Assembly: GCA_009919975.1 (NCBI GenBank)
Contig: RGAU01000004.1
Span: 1 to 32,418 of the forward strand
DNA: 32,418 nucleotides
From: Gammaproteobacteria bacterium
GTDB lineage: Bacteria; Pseudomonadota; Gammaproteobacteria; Pseudomonadales; Azotimanducaceae
Direction: 5' to 3'
Part shown: positions 1 to 8,174 of the stretch, in pieces
Layout of the letters: each line of letters starts with the position of its first letter
Numbering within the stretch: the first letter of the stretch is position 1
Translations under genes and position numbers: made by a program
Notes under the pieces: generated by a model
Databases searched by the model: none
Seen by the model: the letters and a program-made list of their open reading frames with translations, nothing else
What the model was told of the DNA's origin: nothing

Positions 1-910
1 GCCAGCTTAAGCGATCGGTGCGCAGCTGCCGATCCCGGAGCCATTGGGCGAGTTCGCCGCAGAGGCGCCGAAGAGGGAAGCGTAGGCCGCCCCGGTGCAC
101 CGCATCTTCCAGAAAGGGCTGGTCCCGGTAGAAGGCCCGGCGGGGCTTCAGGGCGGGACGGAGATCGGGTTTGGTGCCCCAGAATAGTTCGAGTCGATCC
201 CGGGCCTCTGGGCCCAGGCGCGTCTGTAGCGCGGCCCGAGGGAGGGCGCGGAGCGCGCCGAGGTGGTGTAGGCCGAGATCTTCCAGGAGCTTGGCCGTCA
301 CGCCCCTGGGAAAAAGGCTGGCTGTGGGTAGGCGTTCTAGGAGGGGCGCGGCCTGGGTGGCAACGCCCTGGCACCAGCGCACCTTTGGGCTCAGGGTGGG
401 ATCGTCCGGGAGGGCCTGGCGAAGGGCTTCTAGGGAGAGCGTCTGCCCCGCTTCTGCCAGGGCCTGGGCGCTGAGGGGAGTGGGCCCAAGGCTTGCGCTG
501 ACGCTGTAGCCTTGGGCCTGAAGCCCGGCCACGGCAGCGGTCTGGATTCGATCCGCGCCCCCAAAAAGCTTAACGCTATCAGCAATTTGAAGAATTAAAC
601 TCGAAGGGCTTGAAAGACTTACGTCCGAGGTAAACACCGTGGCCCAATCCCCCAGAAGGTGCAGCGTTTGCTGCTCTTCCCGGAGGGCGCGGGGCCGCAC
701 GTCAAGATCCTGGCAGATGCTGAGGGCCGTGCTGAGGGCCATCTGGGGCTTAAGGCCCCGGGCCTGGGCATGAGTGTTGAGCTGACATAGGCGCCCTTCC
801 TCGCTAAGGGCTCGGGGCAGGGCGCCGCCCCCCTCCGGGTCGCTCTTGAGCCAGTGCTCAAGCCCCAGGCGCGGCAGATGAAGGCATAGCCAAAGGGTTT
901 CCCGGGCCAT
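1..910 (-). CDS. imuB: ImuB-like Y-family DNA polymerase-related protein, 3' part cut by window edge
   Basis: Own reverse-strand translation from ATG at 910: MARETLWLCLHLPRLGLEHWLKSDPEGGGALPRALSEEGRLCQLNTHAQARGLKPQMALSTALSICQDLDVRPR..., open to the window edge. Resembles the ImuB/DinP N-terminus (LWLCLHLPRL, GLKPQMALSTAL) and sits directly downstream of imuA. Not in the supplied ORF track because no stop lies in the window. Confidence 0.85.
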   Translation of the reverse strand, partial: MARETLWLCLHLPRLGLEHWLKSDPEGGGALPRALSEEGRLCQLNTHAQARGLKPQMALSTALSICQDLDVRPRALREEQQTLHLLGDWATVFTSDVSLSSPSSLILQIADSVKLFGGADRIQTAAVAGLQAQGYSVSASLGPTPLSAQALAEAGQTLSLEALRQALPDDPTLSPKVRWCQGVATQAAPLLERLPTASLFPRGVTAKLLEDLGLHHLGALRALPRAALQTRLGPEARDRLELFWGTKPDLRPALKPRRAFYRDQPFLEDAVHRGGLRFPLRRLCGELAQWLRDRQLRTDRLSW

Positions 911-937
911 AGGGCATACGCAGGCAAGGGCGCAGGG

Positions 938-1834
938 CTAGTGGCGAGCAGCCTGGGGGGGGGCGTCTCCCCCGGGGCGATGGGCCTGGGGCGTCGACCG
1001 AGGGGATGCCCCGGGAGGGGCCCCTGCGGCGTCCCGGAAAGGCCCCCGGGGGGCCCAAAGGCGCCGCGGCGTTTCTGCTGCGCCCTTGGAGGAAGGCTCG
1101 AGGGAGGCGGCCGCCAAGGGCTGGGCGGGGACCCCAATGCTCACAGGCATAGGCCCACCGGAGGTTATCTCTGGCGCCGGGCTCAGCTGCTGACTTAGGG
1201 GGTCGTTCAGGGCGAGCTCGAAGGGCTCGAGGGGCCAGCCCCCTCGGCGCTTCAGAACGTGTAGTCGCACCTCCTGCGCGTTTTCTCCAGCTTCCAGGCG
1301 CAGGCGTAGCTCCGCCGGGGAGGCCTCCTGGGCCGCGGCTTCCGGACGGAATAGAAAGGCGAGGGTGCCCCCGCTGCGGGCGGCTAGTTGCAGGCGCCGC
1401 AGCACCTGGGGGGTCACGTGGCGCGGATCGAGCCAGCCCAGCAGAGCGCTGCAGGTGCCGGACTTCAGCGCCTGTTCCATGGCCCACAGCTGTTCCTGTG
1501 GCGTTTTGGGATGAATCAGGAGGAGCCGATCGAGGCGGAGCCCCGCGGCTTCCAGGGCTGGCGCGGAGAGCAAATGGGGCGGCGCCACCCAAGCTACCCA
1601 CCGGTCCTCGCTTTGCGTAAGGGTTTTCAGGGTGGGGAGGAGGGTGCGCAATTCACCGATGCCCTGCTGATCGCTTAAGAGCTCAATCAGCCCATCCTGG
1701 GGCCAGCCGGCCTGCTCCAGGGCCCCATCGAGGGTGGCAAAGCCCGTGCTGAGCCCTGACCCGGAGAAACCCCGCTGCGCCGTGGCGCGCCACAGGTGCG
1801 GGTGTTGGAGGAGCTGGTCGAGGGACGCGTTCAT
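938..1834 (-). CDS. imuA: ImuA-like (SulA/RecA-like) translesion synthesis accessory protein
   Basis: 298 aa; STGFATLDGALEQAGWPQDGLIELLSDQQGIGELRTLLPTL is typical of the ImuA/SulA-like family; followed by imuB and preceded by a LexA-like box. Confidence 0.85.
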   Translation of the reverse strand: MNASLDQLLQHPHLWRATAQRGFSGSGLSTGFATLDGALEQAGWPQDGLIELLSDQQGIGELRTLLPTLKTLTQSEDRWVAWVAPPHLLSAPALEAAGLRLDRLLLIHPKTPQEQLWAMEQALKSGTCSALLGWLDPRHVTPQVLRRLQLAARSGGTLAFLFRPEAAAQEASPAELRLRLEAGENAQEVRLHVLKRRGGWPLEPFELALNDPLSQQLSPAPEITSGGPMPVSIGVPAQPLAAASLEPSSKGAAETPRRLWAPRGPFRDAAGAPPGASPRSTPQAHRPGGDAPPQAARH

Positions 1835-1868
1835 GGTTGGGCCTCATCAATCATGGCTTGGAAGGAAA

Positions 1869-1888
1869 TACTGTATAAACAACCAGTA
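1869..1888 (-). promoter_or_regulatory. LexA (SOS) box upstream of imuA
   Basis: TACTGTATAAACAACCAGTA: CTG-N10-CAG with flanking TA/TA, close to the E. coli consensus TACTGTATATATATACAGTA; about 35 bp upstream of the imuA start. Confidence 0.8.
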
Positions 1889-2051
1889 TCAGGTCAAGCC
1901 CTTTTTTCATCGCTTCATCCCTGGGCCCCGGGAGGGCTTGATCTCTGGGAAGGGGGGGCGTATTTCTGAAGCCGGGGATCGCTAAGCGAGCGCTAGGCCT
2001 TAGCCGGCGCGCTGACGATGTCATCGTCGATGGAGTGGAGAAACTATCACT

Positions 2052-3170
2052 ATGAATACGGAAGTCAGTCGAAGAGCCTTTATGGCCACCCTGGCCGGGG
2101 CTGCGGCCGTGGCCACGGCCTTGCCGCAGCGCAGCTGGGCTGCGGCCCCGATGCTTTATGGGCCCAGCGCCAGCGTTGTGAAGCTCAATGCCAATGAAAA
2201 CCCCTACGGTCCTTCGCCTAAGGCTCTAGAAGCCATTACGAAGTCCGCAGCGGAAGGCGGCGCCTACTACCCGGGGAAGATCAATCGTGCCCTGGCGGAG
2301 ATGATCGCCGAACGCCATGGCCTCACGGCGGATCACGTCGTCCTGACCTCCGGTTCCATGGAATGTTTGTTTGCCGCGGCCGCAGCCTTTACCAAGTACG
2401 GCCGCATCGTCGCGCCGGGGCTCACCTTCGGGCCCCACCTCACCGTCGCCGAGCGCATGGGTGGGGAAGTGCTTCGGGTGCCCCTGACGGGGGAAATGGA
2501 CCAGGACCTCGAGCGCATGGCTGCGGTCACGGACAGCATGACCAGCCTGGTCTACGTCTGTAACCCGAATAACCCCACGGGGCTGACGGTGGAAGGGGGG
2601 CGCATGCGCGCCTTCTGCGAAGCCGTAAGCGCCCGGGCGACGGTGATGGTGGATGAGGCCTACAACGAGCTCACGGATAACCCCGATGCGACGAGCATGG
2701 TGGATCTGGTCCGTCGCGGGGAGAACGTCATCATCACCCGGACCTTCTCCAAGCTTTATGGCTTGGCCGGGCTCCGCGTGGGCTATGCCCTGGCGCCGCC
2801 CCACCTGGCAGAAATGCTAAAGCGCCACGCCATGACCTCTCCGAGCGTGGTGGGGGCCGCTGCGGCCCTGGCCAGCTACAACGACGAGGCCTTCCTTGCC
2901 TACTCGAAGAGCAAAATTGTGGAAGGGCGGCAGATGGTGGAGGCGCTCTTTGATCGCCTTGAGATCCCCCACGTGCCGTCCCAGACCAACTTTGTCTACG
3001 CCGACATTGGCCGTGATGCCGATGCCTTCCAGGCGAAGATGCGCGCTGAGAACGTGCTGATTCGCGGCGTGTACGAGCCCTACAAGACCTGGTCCCGGGT
3101 CAGCATGGGCAAGCTCGAAGACCTAGAGCGCTTTGTGCAAACCTTTGAGCGCGTTTACACCCTCGGCTAG
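2052..3170 (+). CDS. HisC-like PLP-dependent aminotransferase with predicted Tat signal peptide
   Basis: 372 aa; N-terminus MNTEVSRRAFMATLAGAAAVATALPQRSWAAA (SRRxF twin-arginine, hydrophobic stretch, AxA-type site), then KLNANENPYGPSPKAL, CNPNNPTG, VDEAYNE, TRTFSKLYGLAGLRVGY. Confidence 0.9.
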   Translation: MNTEVSRRAFMATLAGAAAVATALPQRSWAAAPMLYGPSASVVKLNANENPYGPSPKALEAITKSAAEGGAYYPGKINRALAEMIAERHGLTADHVVLTSGSMECLFAAAAAFTKYGRIVAPGLTFGPHLTVAERMGGEVLRVPLTGEMDQDLERMAAVTDSMTSLVYVCNPNNPTGLTVEGGRMRAFCEAVSARATVMVDEAYNELTDNPDATSMVDLVRRGENVIITRTFSKLYGLAGLRVGYALAPPHLAEMLKRHAMTSPSVVGAAAALASYNDEAFLAYSKSKIVEGRQMVEALFDRLEIPHVPSQTNFVYADIGRDADAFQAKMRAENVLIRGVYEPYKTWSRVSMGKLEDLERFVQTFERVYTLG

Positions 3171-3209
3171 GGCGAGGCTTCGGCGTCGAAGCGGTCGTGG
3201 AACCGGGAG

Positions 3210-3237
3210 AGGGCGGCGCAGGCCGCCCTTTTTCTTT
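3210..3237 (+). terminator. Rho-independent terminator after the aminotransferase gene
   Basis: GGGCGGC-GCAG-GCCGCCC hairpin followed by TTTTTCTTT. Confidence 0.75.
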
Positions 3238-3277
3238 GTATGGGTTGGGCGCCTAGGGGCTTATAGGGGTTGGGGCG

Positions 3278-3985
3278 ATGCTTGCACCTCGAGAGGATTG
3301 GGCAACGCTGGCGCAGCGCTTCGCGGCGGAAGGGCGGCTTCGCTTGGAGCAGGCTCTGCCCGAAGCTCGGGCGAAGGCCTGGCATGGGCTGCTGGCGCAG
3401 GCCGGCTATGCCCTCATGCTGACCCAGGGCGGGCAGGGGCAGGTGCTGGCCCCGGAGGCCCTGGCGCAGCTGTCCCCCGCAGCTCGGGAGGCGCTTCAGC
3501 GCGAGCTTCATCAGGCCGCGACCCAAGGAGTGGGCTTTCTCTACGAAGGGCACCAGCTGGCGGCGTCCCAAAACTTGGACCTCCGGGCCGTGCTGGCGGC
3601 GGTGAATGCGCCGGAAACGCTCGCTCAAGTGCGGGCGCTGACGGGCTTTCAGGACATCACCCACGCTGATGGGCAGGCCACGCGCTATCGCGGAGGGCAT
3701 TTTCTCACCCGCCATCGCGATGACCTTCCTGGGCAAGCCCGGCGCGTGGCCTATGTGCTCAGCCTGACGGAGCGCTGGCATCCGGACTGGGGTGGGCTCC
3801 TGCAGTTCTTTGAGGATAACGGCACCCCCCGAGACGCCTGGGTGCCGGGCTGGAACGTGCTTTCCCTCTTCGACGTGCGTCACGTGCATTCCGTGACCTA
3901 CGTGGCGCCCTTTGCCGGGGCGCCACGGCTGTCCATCACCGGATGGTTTAGGGCCGGGCCTCGCCAGGCCGGGCCTCGACCTTAA
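3278..3985 (+). CDS. 2OG-Fe(II) oxygenase superfamily protein (prolyl-hydroxylase-like)
   Basis: GGHFLTRHRDDLPGQARRVAYVLSLTERWHPDWGGLLQFF (HxD), then DVRHVHSVTYVAP...RLSITGWF (distal His and 2OG-binding Arg). Confidence 0.85.
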   Translation: MLAPREDWATLAQRFAAEGRLRLEQALPEARAKAWHGLLAQAGYALMLTQGGQGQVLAPEALAQLSPAAREALQRELHQAATQGVGFLYEGHQLAASQNLDLRAVLAAVNAPETLAQVRALTGFQDITHADGQATRYRGGHFLTRHRDDLPGQARRVAYVLSLTERWHPDWGGLLQFFEDNGTPRDAWVPGWNVLSLFDVRHVHSVTYVAPFAGAPRLSITGWFRAGPRQAGPRP

Positions 3986-5738
3986 GCACCTGGGATTCCC
4001 CCCGCCCCCGGGGGTCGGACGCGGCCTGCCAACCGTCTCTGCCTCGCACGATCACCTGCACGTTGCCGAACTCCCAAAGATGTTTCTCCGTGCGGTAGCC
4101 CAGCTCCGCCAGCTCTGCCTTCACGGCATCGCTTAAGGGGTTGGCCCAGGAGTGGGTAATCAGATCGGGTGGTAAGAGCTGGTGGTGGAAGCGCGTTGCC
4201 GCCACCGCATCCTCCGGGGACATACCGAAGTCGAGGATGTTCACCATGACCTGGAATACCGAAGTGAAGATGGTACTTCCCCCCGGGGTGCCGATGACCA
4301 TGGTGACCTTACCGGCGTCGTCCAGGAGCAGGGTCGGGGTCATGGAGGACAGCATGCGCTTCCCCGGCTGGATTTCGTTGGCGGTGTTGCCGACAACGCC
4401 GAAGATATTCGGGGTGCCCGCCTTGGCGCTGAAGTCGTCCATTTCATTGTTGAGGAGGAAGCCGGCCCCTTCCACGACCACGCCGCTGCCAAAGGACCAG
4501 TTGATGGTGTAGGTGTTCGATACGGCATTTCCCGCGGCATCAACGATGGAGAAGTGCGTGGTGTCCGCCGGTTCCATCGCTGACAGCGTAGCGCGGGTCT
4601 CCGCCGGCGGGGTGGCTGGCGCAAGTCCCGGGCGGACGCTGTCGAAGGCCGAGATGCGGTCTAGCTGAACCTCCATCGCTCGCCGCTCGATATAGTCGTC
4701 AGCGAGCAGCGCGGCGATGGGGATATCGACGAAGGCCGGGTCCCCAAGGTACTCGGCCCGATCCGCGAATACGCGTTTTTCGAGCTCCGCAACGAGATGT
4801 ACATACGGGGCGGAGTTATGGGCTAAGCCCTCAAAGTGTTCGGCTAGAAGGTCCTTCCCCTGCAGCAGCTGCAGGAGTGCGAAGCCGCCGGAGGAGGGGG
4901 GCGGCGCGGAGACCACAGTCTGGCCCCGCCAGGCATCGCTAAGGGGCTCTCGCCAAACGGCTTCGTAGCTGGCGAGATCCTGGAAGGTGATGAGGCCGCC
5001 GCCCCGTTCCATCTCTGCCACCAGGAGCTCCGCCGTTTTGCCGAGATAAAAGCCGTCCCGACCATCGGTGGCGATGCGCTCTAGGGTATGGGCCAGCTCG
5101 GGTTGAAGCAGACGGTGCCCGGCCTTGGCCGCGGGACCGAAGTAGGTGGAGAAGTTGGTTCGTCCCTCAAGGTTTTCGACCCCCTCGGCGATCTGATCAG
5201 CCAAGTGCTTGGGGACGAGAAAGCCGTCCCGGGCGAGGGCGATGGCGGGCTGGAGGAGCTCCGCCCAGGGTAGGGTGCCGTAGCGTTGATGGGCGGCCCA
5301 CAGGCCTGCCACCGTGGACGGGATGCCGACGGAGCGAGGCCCCACGAGGGTGGAATCGGCGATGACCTCGCCATCTTCACCGAGGTACATGTCCCGGTCG
5401 GCAAGGGCCGGGGCGGTCTCCCGATAATCGAGAAACGCACTCTCGCCACCCATGTGCACAAGCATGAACCCGCCGCCGCCGATATTGCCGGCTTCCGGCA
5501 GCGTGACGGCGAGGGTAAAGGCTGCGGCAATAGCGGCATCCACCGCGTTGCCCCCCGCTTTTAGGGTTTCCGCACTGACTCGGGCGGAATGGGTGTCGGG
5601 CATGGCGACGGCAGCTTGGGCGGTCCCAGCCCCGGTCCGTTCCACGGCGCTAGGCGCTTCCGGTGCTTCCGGCGCGCAGCCCATGAGCAGAGCTGCGGCC
5701 AGGATCATCGGCGCTAGCCGGTAGGTTCGCTTGAGCAT
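3948..5738 (-). CDS. ggt: Gamma-glutamyltranspeptidase, predicted lipoprotein
   Basis: Start set at MLKRTYRLAPMILAAALLMGCAPEAP (lipobox-like LMGC) rather than the longer ORF. Ggt motifs: GGNAVDAAIAAAFTLAVTLPEAGNIGGGGFMLV, DTTHFSIVDAAGNAVSNTYTIN, LNNEMDDF, KRMLSSMTPTLLL, GTPGGSTI. Confidence 0.92.
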   Translation of the reverse strand: MLKRTYRLAPMILAAALLMGCAPEAPEAPSAVERTGAGTAQAAVAMPDTHSARVSAETLKAGGNAVDAAIAAAFTLAVTLPEAGNIGGGGFMLVHMGGESAFLDYRETAPALADRDMYLGEDGEVIADSTLVGPRSVGIPSTVAGLWAAHQRYGTLPWAELLQPAIALARDGFLVPKHLADQIAEGVENLEGRTNFSTYFGPAAKAGHRLLQPELAHTLERIATDGRDGFYLGKTAELLVAEMERGGGLITFQDLASYEAVWREPLSDAWRGQTVVSAPPPSSGGFALLQLLQGKDLLAEHFEGLAHNSAPYVHLVAELEKRVFADRAEYLGDPAFVDIPIAALLADDYIERRAMEVQLDRISAFDSVRPGLAPATPPAETRATLSAMEPADTTHFSIVDAAGNAVSNTYTINWSFGSGVVVEGAGFLLNNEMDDFSAKAGTPNIFGVVGNTANEIQPGKRMLSSMTPTLLLDDAGKVTMVIGTPGGSTIFTSVFQVMVNILDFGMSPEDAVAATRFHHQLLPPDLITHSWANPLSDAVKAELAELGYRTEKHLWEFGNVQVIVRGRDGWQAASDPRGRGESQVLKVEARPGEARP

Positions 5739-5781
5739 AAGGTGCCCTTGTTCATGAAACAGGTTACACGCTGACGTCGGT

Positions 5782-8031
5782 TTAGCGTGGCGCTTCGAGC
5801 AGCGCATTTATCGCCTCGATATGCGCCGTGAGGGCCTCCAGGCGGGCTGCCGTACGTGCCACTTCCTGGGCCACCTGCTCGTACTCCTCCTCCTCGATGG
5901 CCTCCCGCACCGCCGGTAGGGTTTTCACCCCATAGCCCGTGTAGAACCCGGGGGCGTAGAGGAAATGGCGGAACCAAGGGCGCCGGGGCAGGCCCTTGGG
6001 ATCGGTCAGCTGGGCCTCTGCCTGGGCCAGCATGCGGTCGACGGTGGCCCGCAGCGCTTCCGGTAGGGCCGTAGGGTCGGCGGTGAGCGCCCCGTAGTGC
6101 TTGGCGGCCTCTGCCAGCTGGGCGTGGGCATTTCGCAGGGGCGCAAGGTTGAAGTAGGGCACGGAGCGCTGCGCTTCTGGCGGCGCCACAGCGCCTTCAG
6201 GGTCGAGGGCTAGGGCATAGCTTCCATCCTTAAGGCGCGCGGTCCGCTGCTGCTGCGCCGTGCGCTGCTTCTCCGTGGCGCCTTCAAGGTCGCTGAGGAA
6301 GCGATCTACCGCTGCGGCTACGCCTTCAAACTCGAAGGGGAGGAGGGGCGCCTGAGCGAGGCGAAGGGTGGCCCGACCGTTGAGCTCCGCCAGGGCCACG
6401 CCATAGCGGAGGCCAGGGTCCCGAAAACGCGTGTAGTGGGCGTAGGTGTCGTAAAGAGTGTGATAGCTGCCGCTCGGCCCTTCCCCCCCAAAGCTCGTAT
6501 TCAAGGACGCGATGCCTAGGTGCTGGAGGAAGGGCGAGTAGTCCGAGCCCGAGCCCAGGGGCGCGATGGGCAGCTCCGGGGCTTGGGCCTCTTGCTGGTC
6601 GCCCTTGTCCGCGCTCAGCCGAAGTTTGGCCCGGAGCCGGTCCGTGACGGGCACCTCAAGGATTGGGTCAGTGGTGGCTTCGGCCACTTGGTTCATCAGG
6701 CGCTGGAGGCTATGGCTGCCCCCAAGGCTCACGAAGCCGCGGCTGTTGCCGTCCGTATTGAGGTAGGCCACGAGGTGCGCCCGGAGCGCCTCGGCGTGAT
6801 CCTCCACCCACTCCGTGGAGCCGATGAGGCCCTGCTCCTCCGCATCCCAGGCGGCGTACATGACCGTGCGATCTAAGCGATGGCCCTCGGCGGCCAGCGC
6901 CCCAAGGGCCTTGGCCTCCGCCAGCATGGCCACCAGCCCCGAGATCGGGTCCGCGGCGCCGTGGTTCCAGCCATCGTGGTGGTTCCCTCGGAGGATCCAC
7001 TGCTCCGGGAGGCGTGCGCCGGGGAGGCGCGCAATGACGTTATAGGCCGGCACGGTTTTGTAGTCGAAGTCGAGGGTCAGGCGGACCCGAGCGGGGCCCG
7101 GGCCAAGGTGATAGGCAAAGGGCAGCTGCCCGAACCAGTCCGTCGGGGCGACCTCGCCCCCAAGGGCCTTCAGGAGAGGCGTAGCATCAGCGTAGGACAG
7201 GGGGAGGACGGGAATGGGGGTGAGCGTTTCCACCTCCTCCAGGGGAAGGCGCGGCGTACCCTCCTTAGCGCCCGCATAGGGGGTCAGGATATCCCCCGGG
7301 CGCAGGGGTAGGTCCATGACCGAGCCGCGCTGCACCCCCGTTTCGTGCTTGAAGGGCCCCCGGGGATAGGGATCCCCCTGCCCGTAGCCATCGTCCGCAG
7401 GATCGGAATAGATCAGAGCGCCGATGGCGCCTTTCTCCGCAGCAAGCTTCGGCTTAATGCCGCGCCAGGAGCGACCGTATTTGGCTAGGACGATTTTGCC
7501 TTTAACGTCGATGCCGCGCCGAGCCAGGGCTTCGTAGTCTTCCTTTAAGCCGTAATTGACAAAGACCAGCTCTGCTTCCACGTCGCCAGCGGCGGAAAAG
7601 GCATGATAGGGCGGCAGGAGACCTTCCGGGGCTTGGGTGGAGGGATCTTCCGCGAGTCCCGCTTCCGTCAGCGCCGCCTCCCAGGCTTCCGGGGCCGTGA
7701 GGGCGACCCGGCGCACGGTGGGGAAGGGGATGCTCACGTCATAGCGTACGACTTCCGTTTCATAGCCCCAGCTTTCGAAGTGTTCCTTCATCCACTGTAC
7801 GTTCCGGGCCCCGGCGGCGGAGCCCACGTGATGAGGCTCGGCGGTAAGGGTTTTCAGCCACTGATCCTGATCGCTGGCGCTGAGGGCGGCGCTGAAGCGG
7901 GCCTCGAGCGCGTGCTGGGTCGCGCTGCCTTCGGGGCCAAAGCCCAGTAGGGGTGCTTCGCTGGCCCAGAGAAGCGGGGTGCTGACAAGGGCCAGCGCGG
8001 CCAACGCGGGGGTTAGGAATCGCAGGGTCAT
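5782..8031 (-). CDS. M28-family zinc metallopeptidase, glutamate carboxypeptidase II/PSMA-like (PA, M28 and TfR-dimer-like regions), secreted
   Basis: Start set at MTLRFLTPALAALALVSTPLLWASEAP (signal peptide). GNHHDGWNHGAADPISG, DAEEQGLIGSTEWVEDH, LNTDGN, GSGSDYSPFLQHLGI, YHTLYDTY match M28B metal and active-site motifs. Confidence 0.9.
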   Translation of the reverse strand: MTLRFLTPALAALALVSTPLLWASEAPLLGFGPEGSATQHALEARFSAALSASDQDQWLKTLTAEPHHVGSAAGARNVQWMKEHFESWGYETEVVRYDVSIPFPTVRRVALTAPEAWEAALTEAGLAEDPSTQAPEGLLPPYHAFSAAGDVEAELVFVNYGLKEDYEALARRGIDVKGKIVLAKYGRSWRGIKPKLAAEKGAIGALIYSDPADDGYGQGDPYPRGPFKHETGVQRGSVMDLPLRPGDILTPYAGAKEGTPRLPLEEVETLTPIPVLPLSYADATPLLKALGGEVAPTDWFGQLPFAYHLGPGPARVRLTLDFDYKTVPAYNVIARLPGARLPEQWILRGNHHDGWNHGAADPISGLVAMLAEAKALGALAAEGHRLDRTVMYAAWDAEEQGLIGSTEWVEDHAEALRAHLVAYLNTDGNSRGFVSLGGSHSLQRLMNQVAEATTDPILEVPVTDRLRAKLRLSADKGDQQEAQAPELPIAPLGSGSDYSPFLQHLGIASLNTSFGGEGPSGSYHTLYDTYAHYTRFRDPGLRYGVALAELNGRATLRLAQAPLLPFEFEGVAAAVDRFLSDLEGATEKQRTAQQQRTARLKDGSYALALDPEGAVAPPEAQRSVPYFNLAPLRNAHAQLAEAAKHYGALTADPTALPEALRATVDRMLAQAEAQLTDPKGLPRRPWFRHFLYAPGFYTGYGVKTLPAVREAIEEEEYEQVAQEVARTAARLEALTAHIEAINALLEAPR

Positions 8032-8089
8032 GCCGAAGGTCTCCTCGTGCGTAAGGTCTTGGAGTGTGACCCAGCGGAGGCGCGGCGGC

Positions 8090-8117
8090 AAAAAAAACGG
8101 CGCCTTGCGGCGCCGTC
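8090..8117 (-). terminator. Rho-independent terminator downstream of aceA
   Basis: Reverse strand ACGGCGCC-GCAA-GGCGCCGT followed by a run of T; lies between the aceA stop (8175) and the M28 gene start. Confidence 0.85.
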
Positions 8118-8174
8118 TAAAAGGGGCAGGATAGGGGCCTGCCCGGGGGCCGAAAATCGGCCCGGGGAGGAACC

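Noticed and set aside
858-1601. 247-aa minus-strand ORF overlapping imuA/imuB (also 619..1137)
   Set aside because: Out-of-frame with the recognisable ImuA and ImuB sequences on the same strand; composition typical of a shadow ORF.
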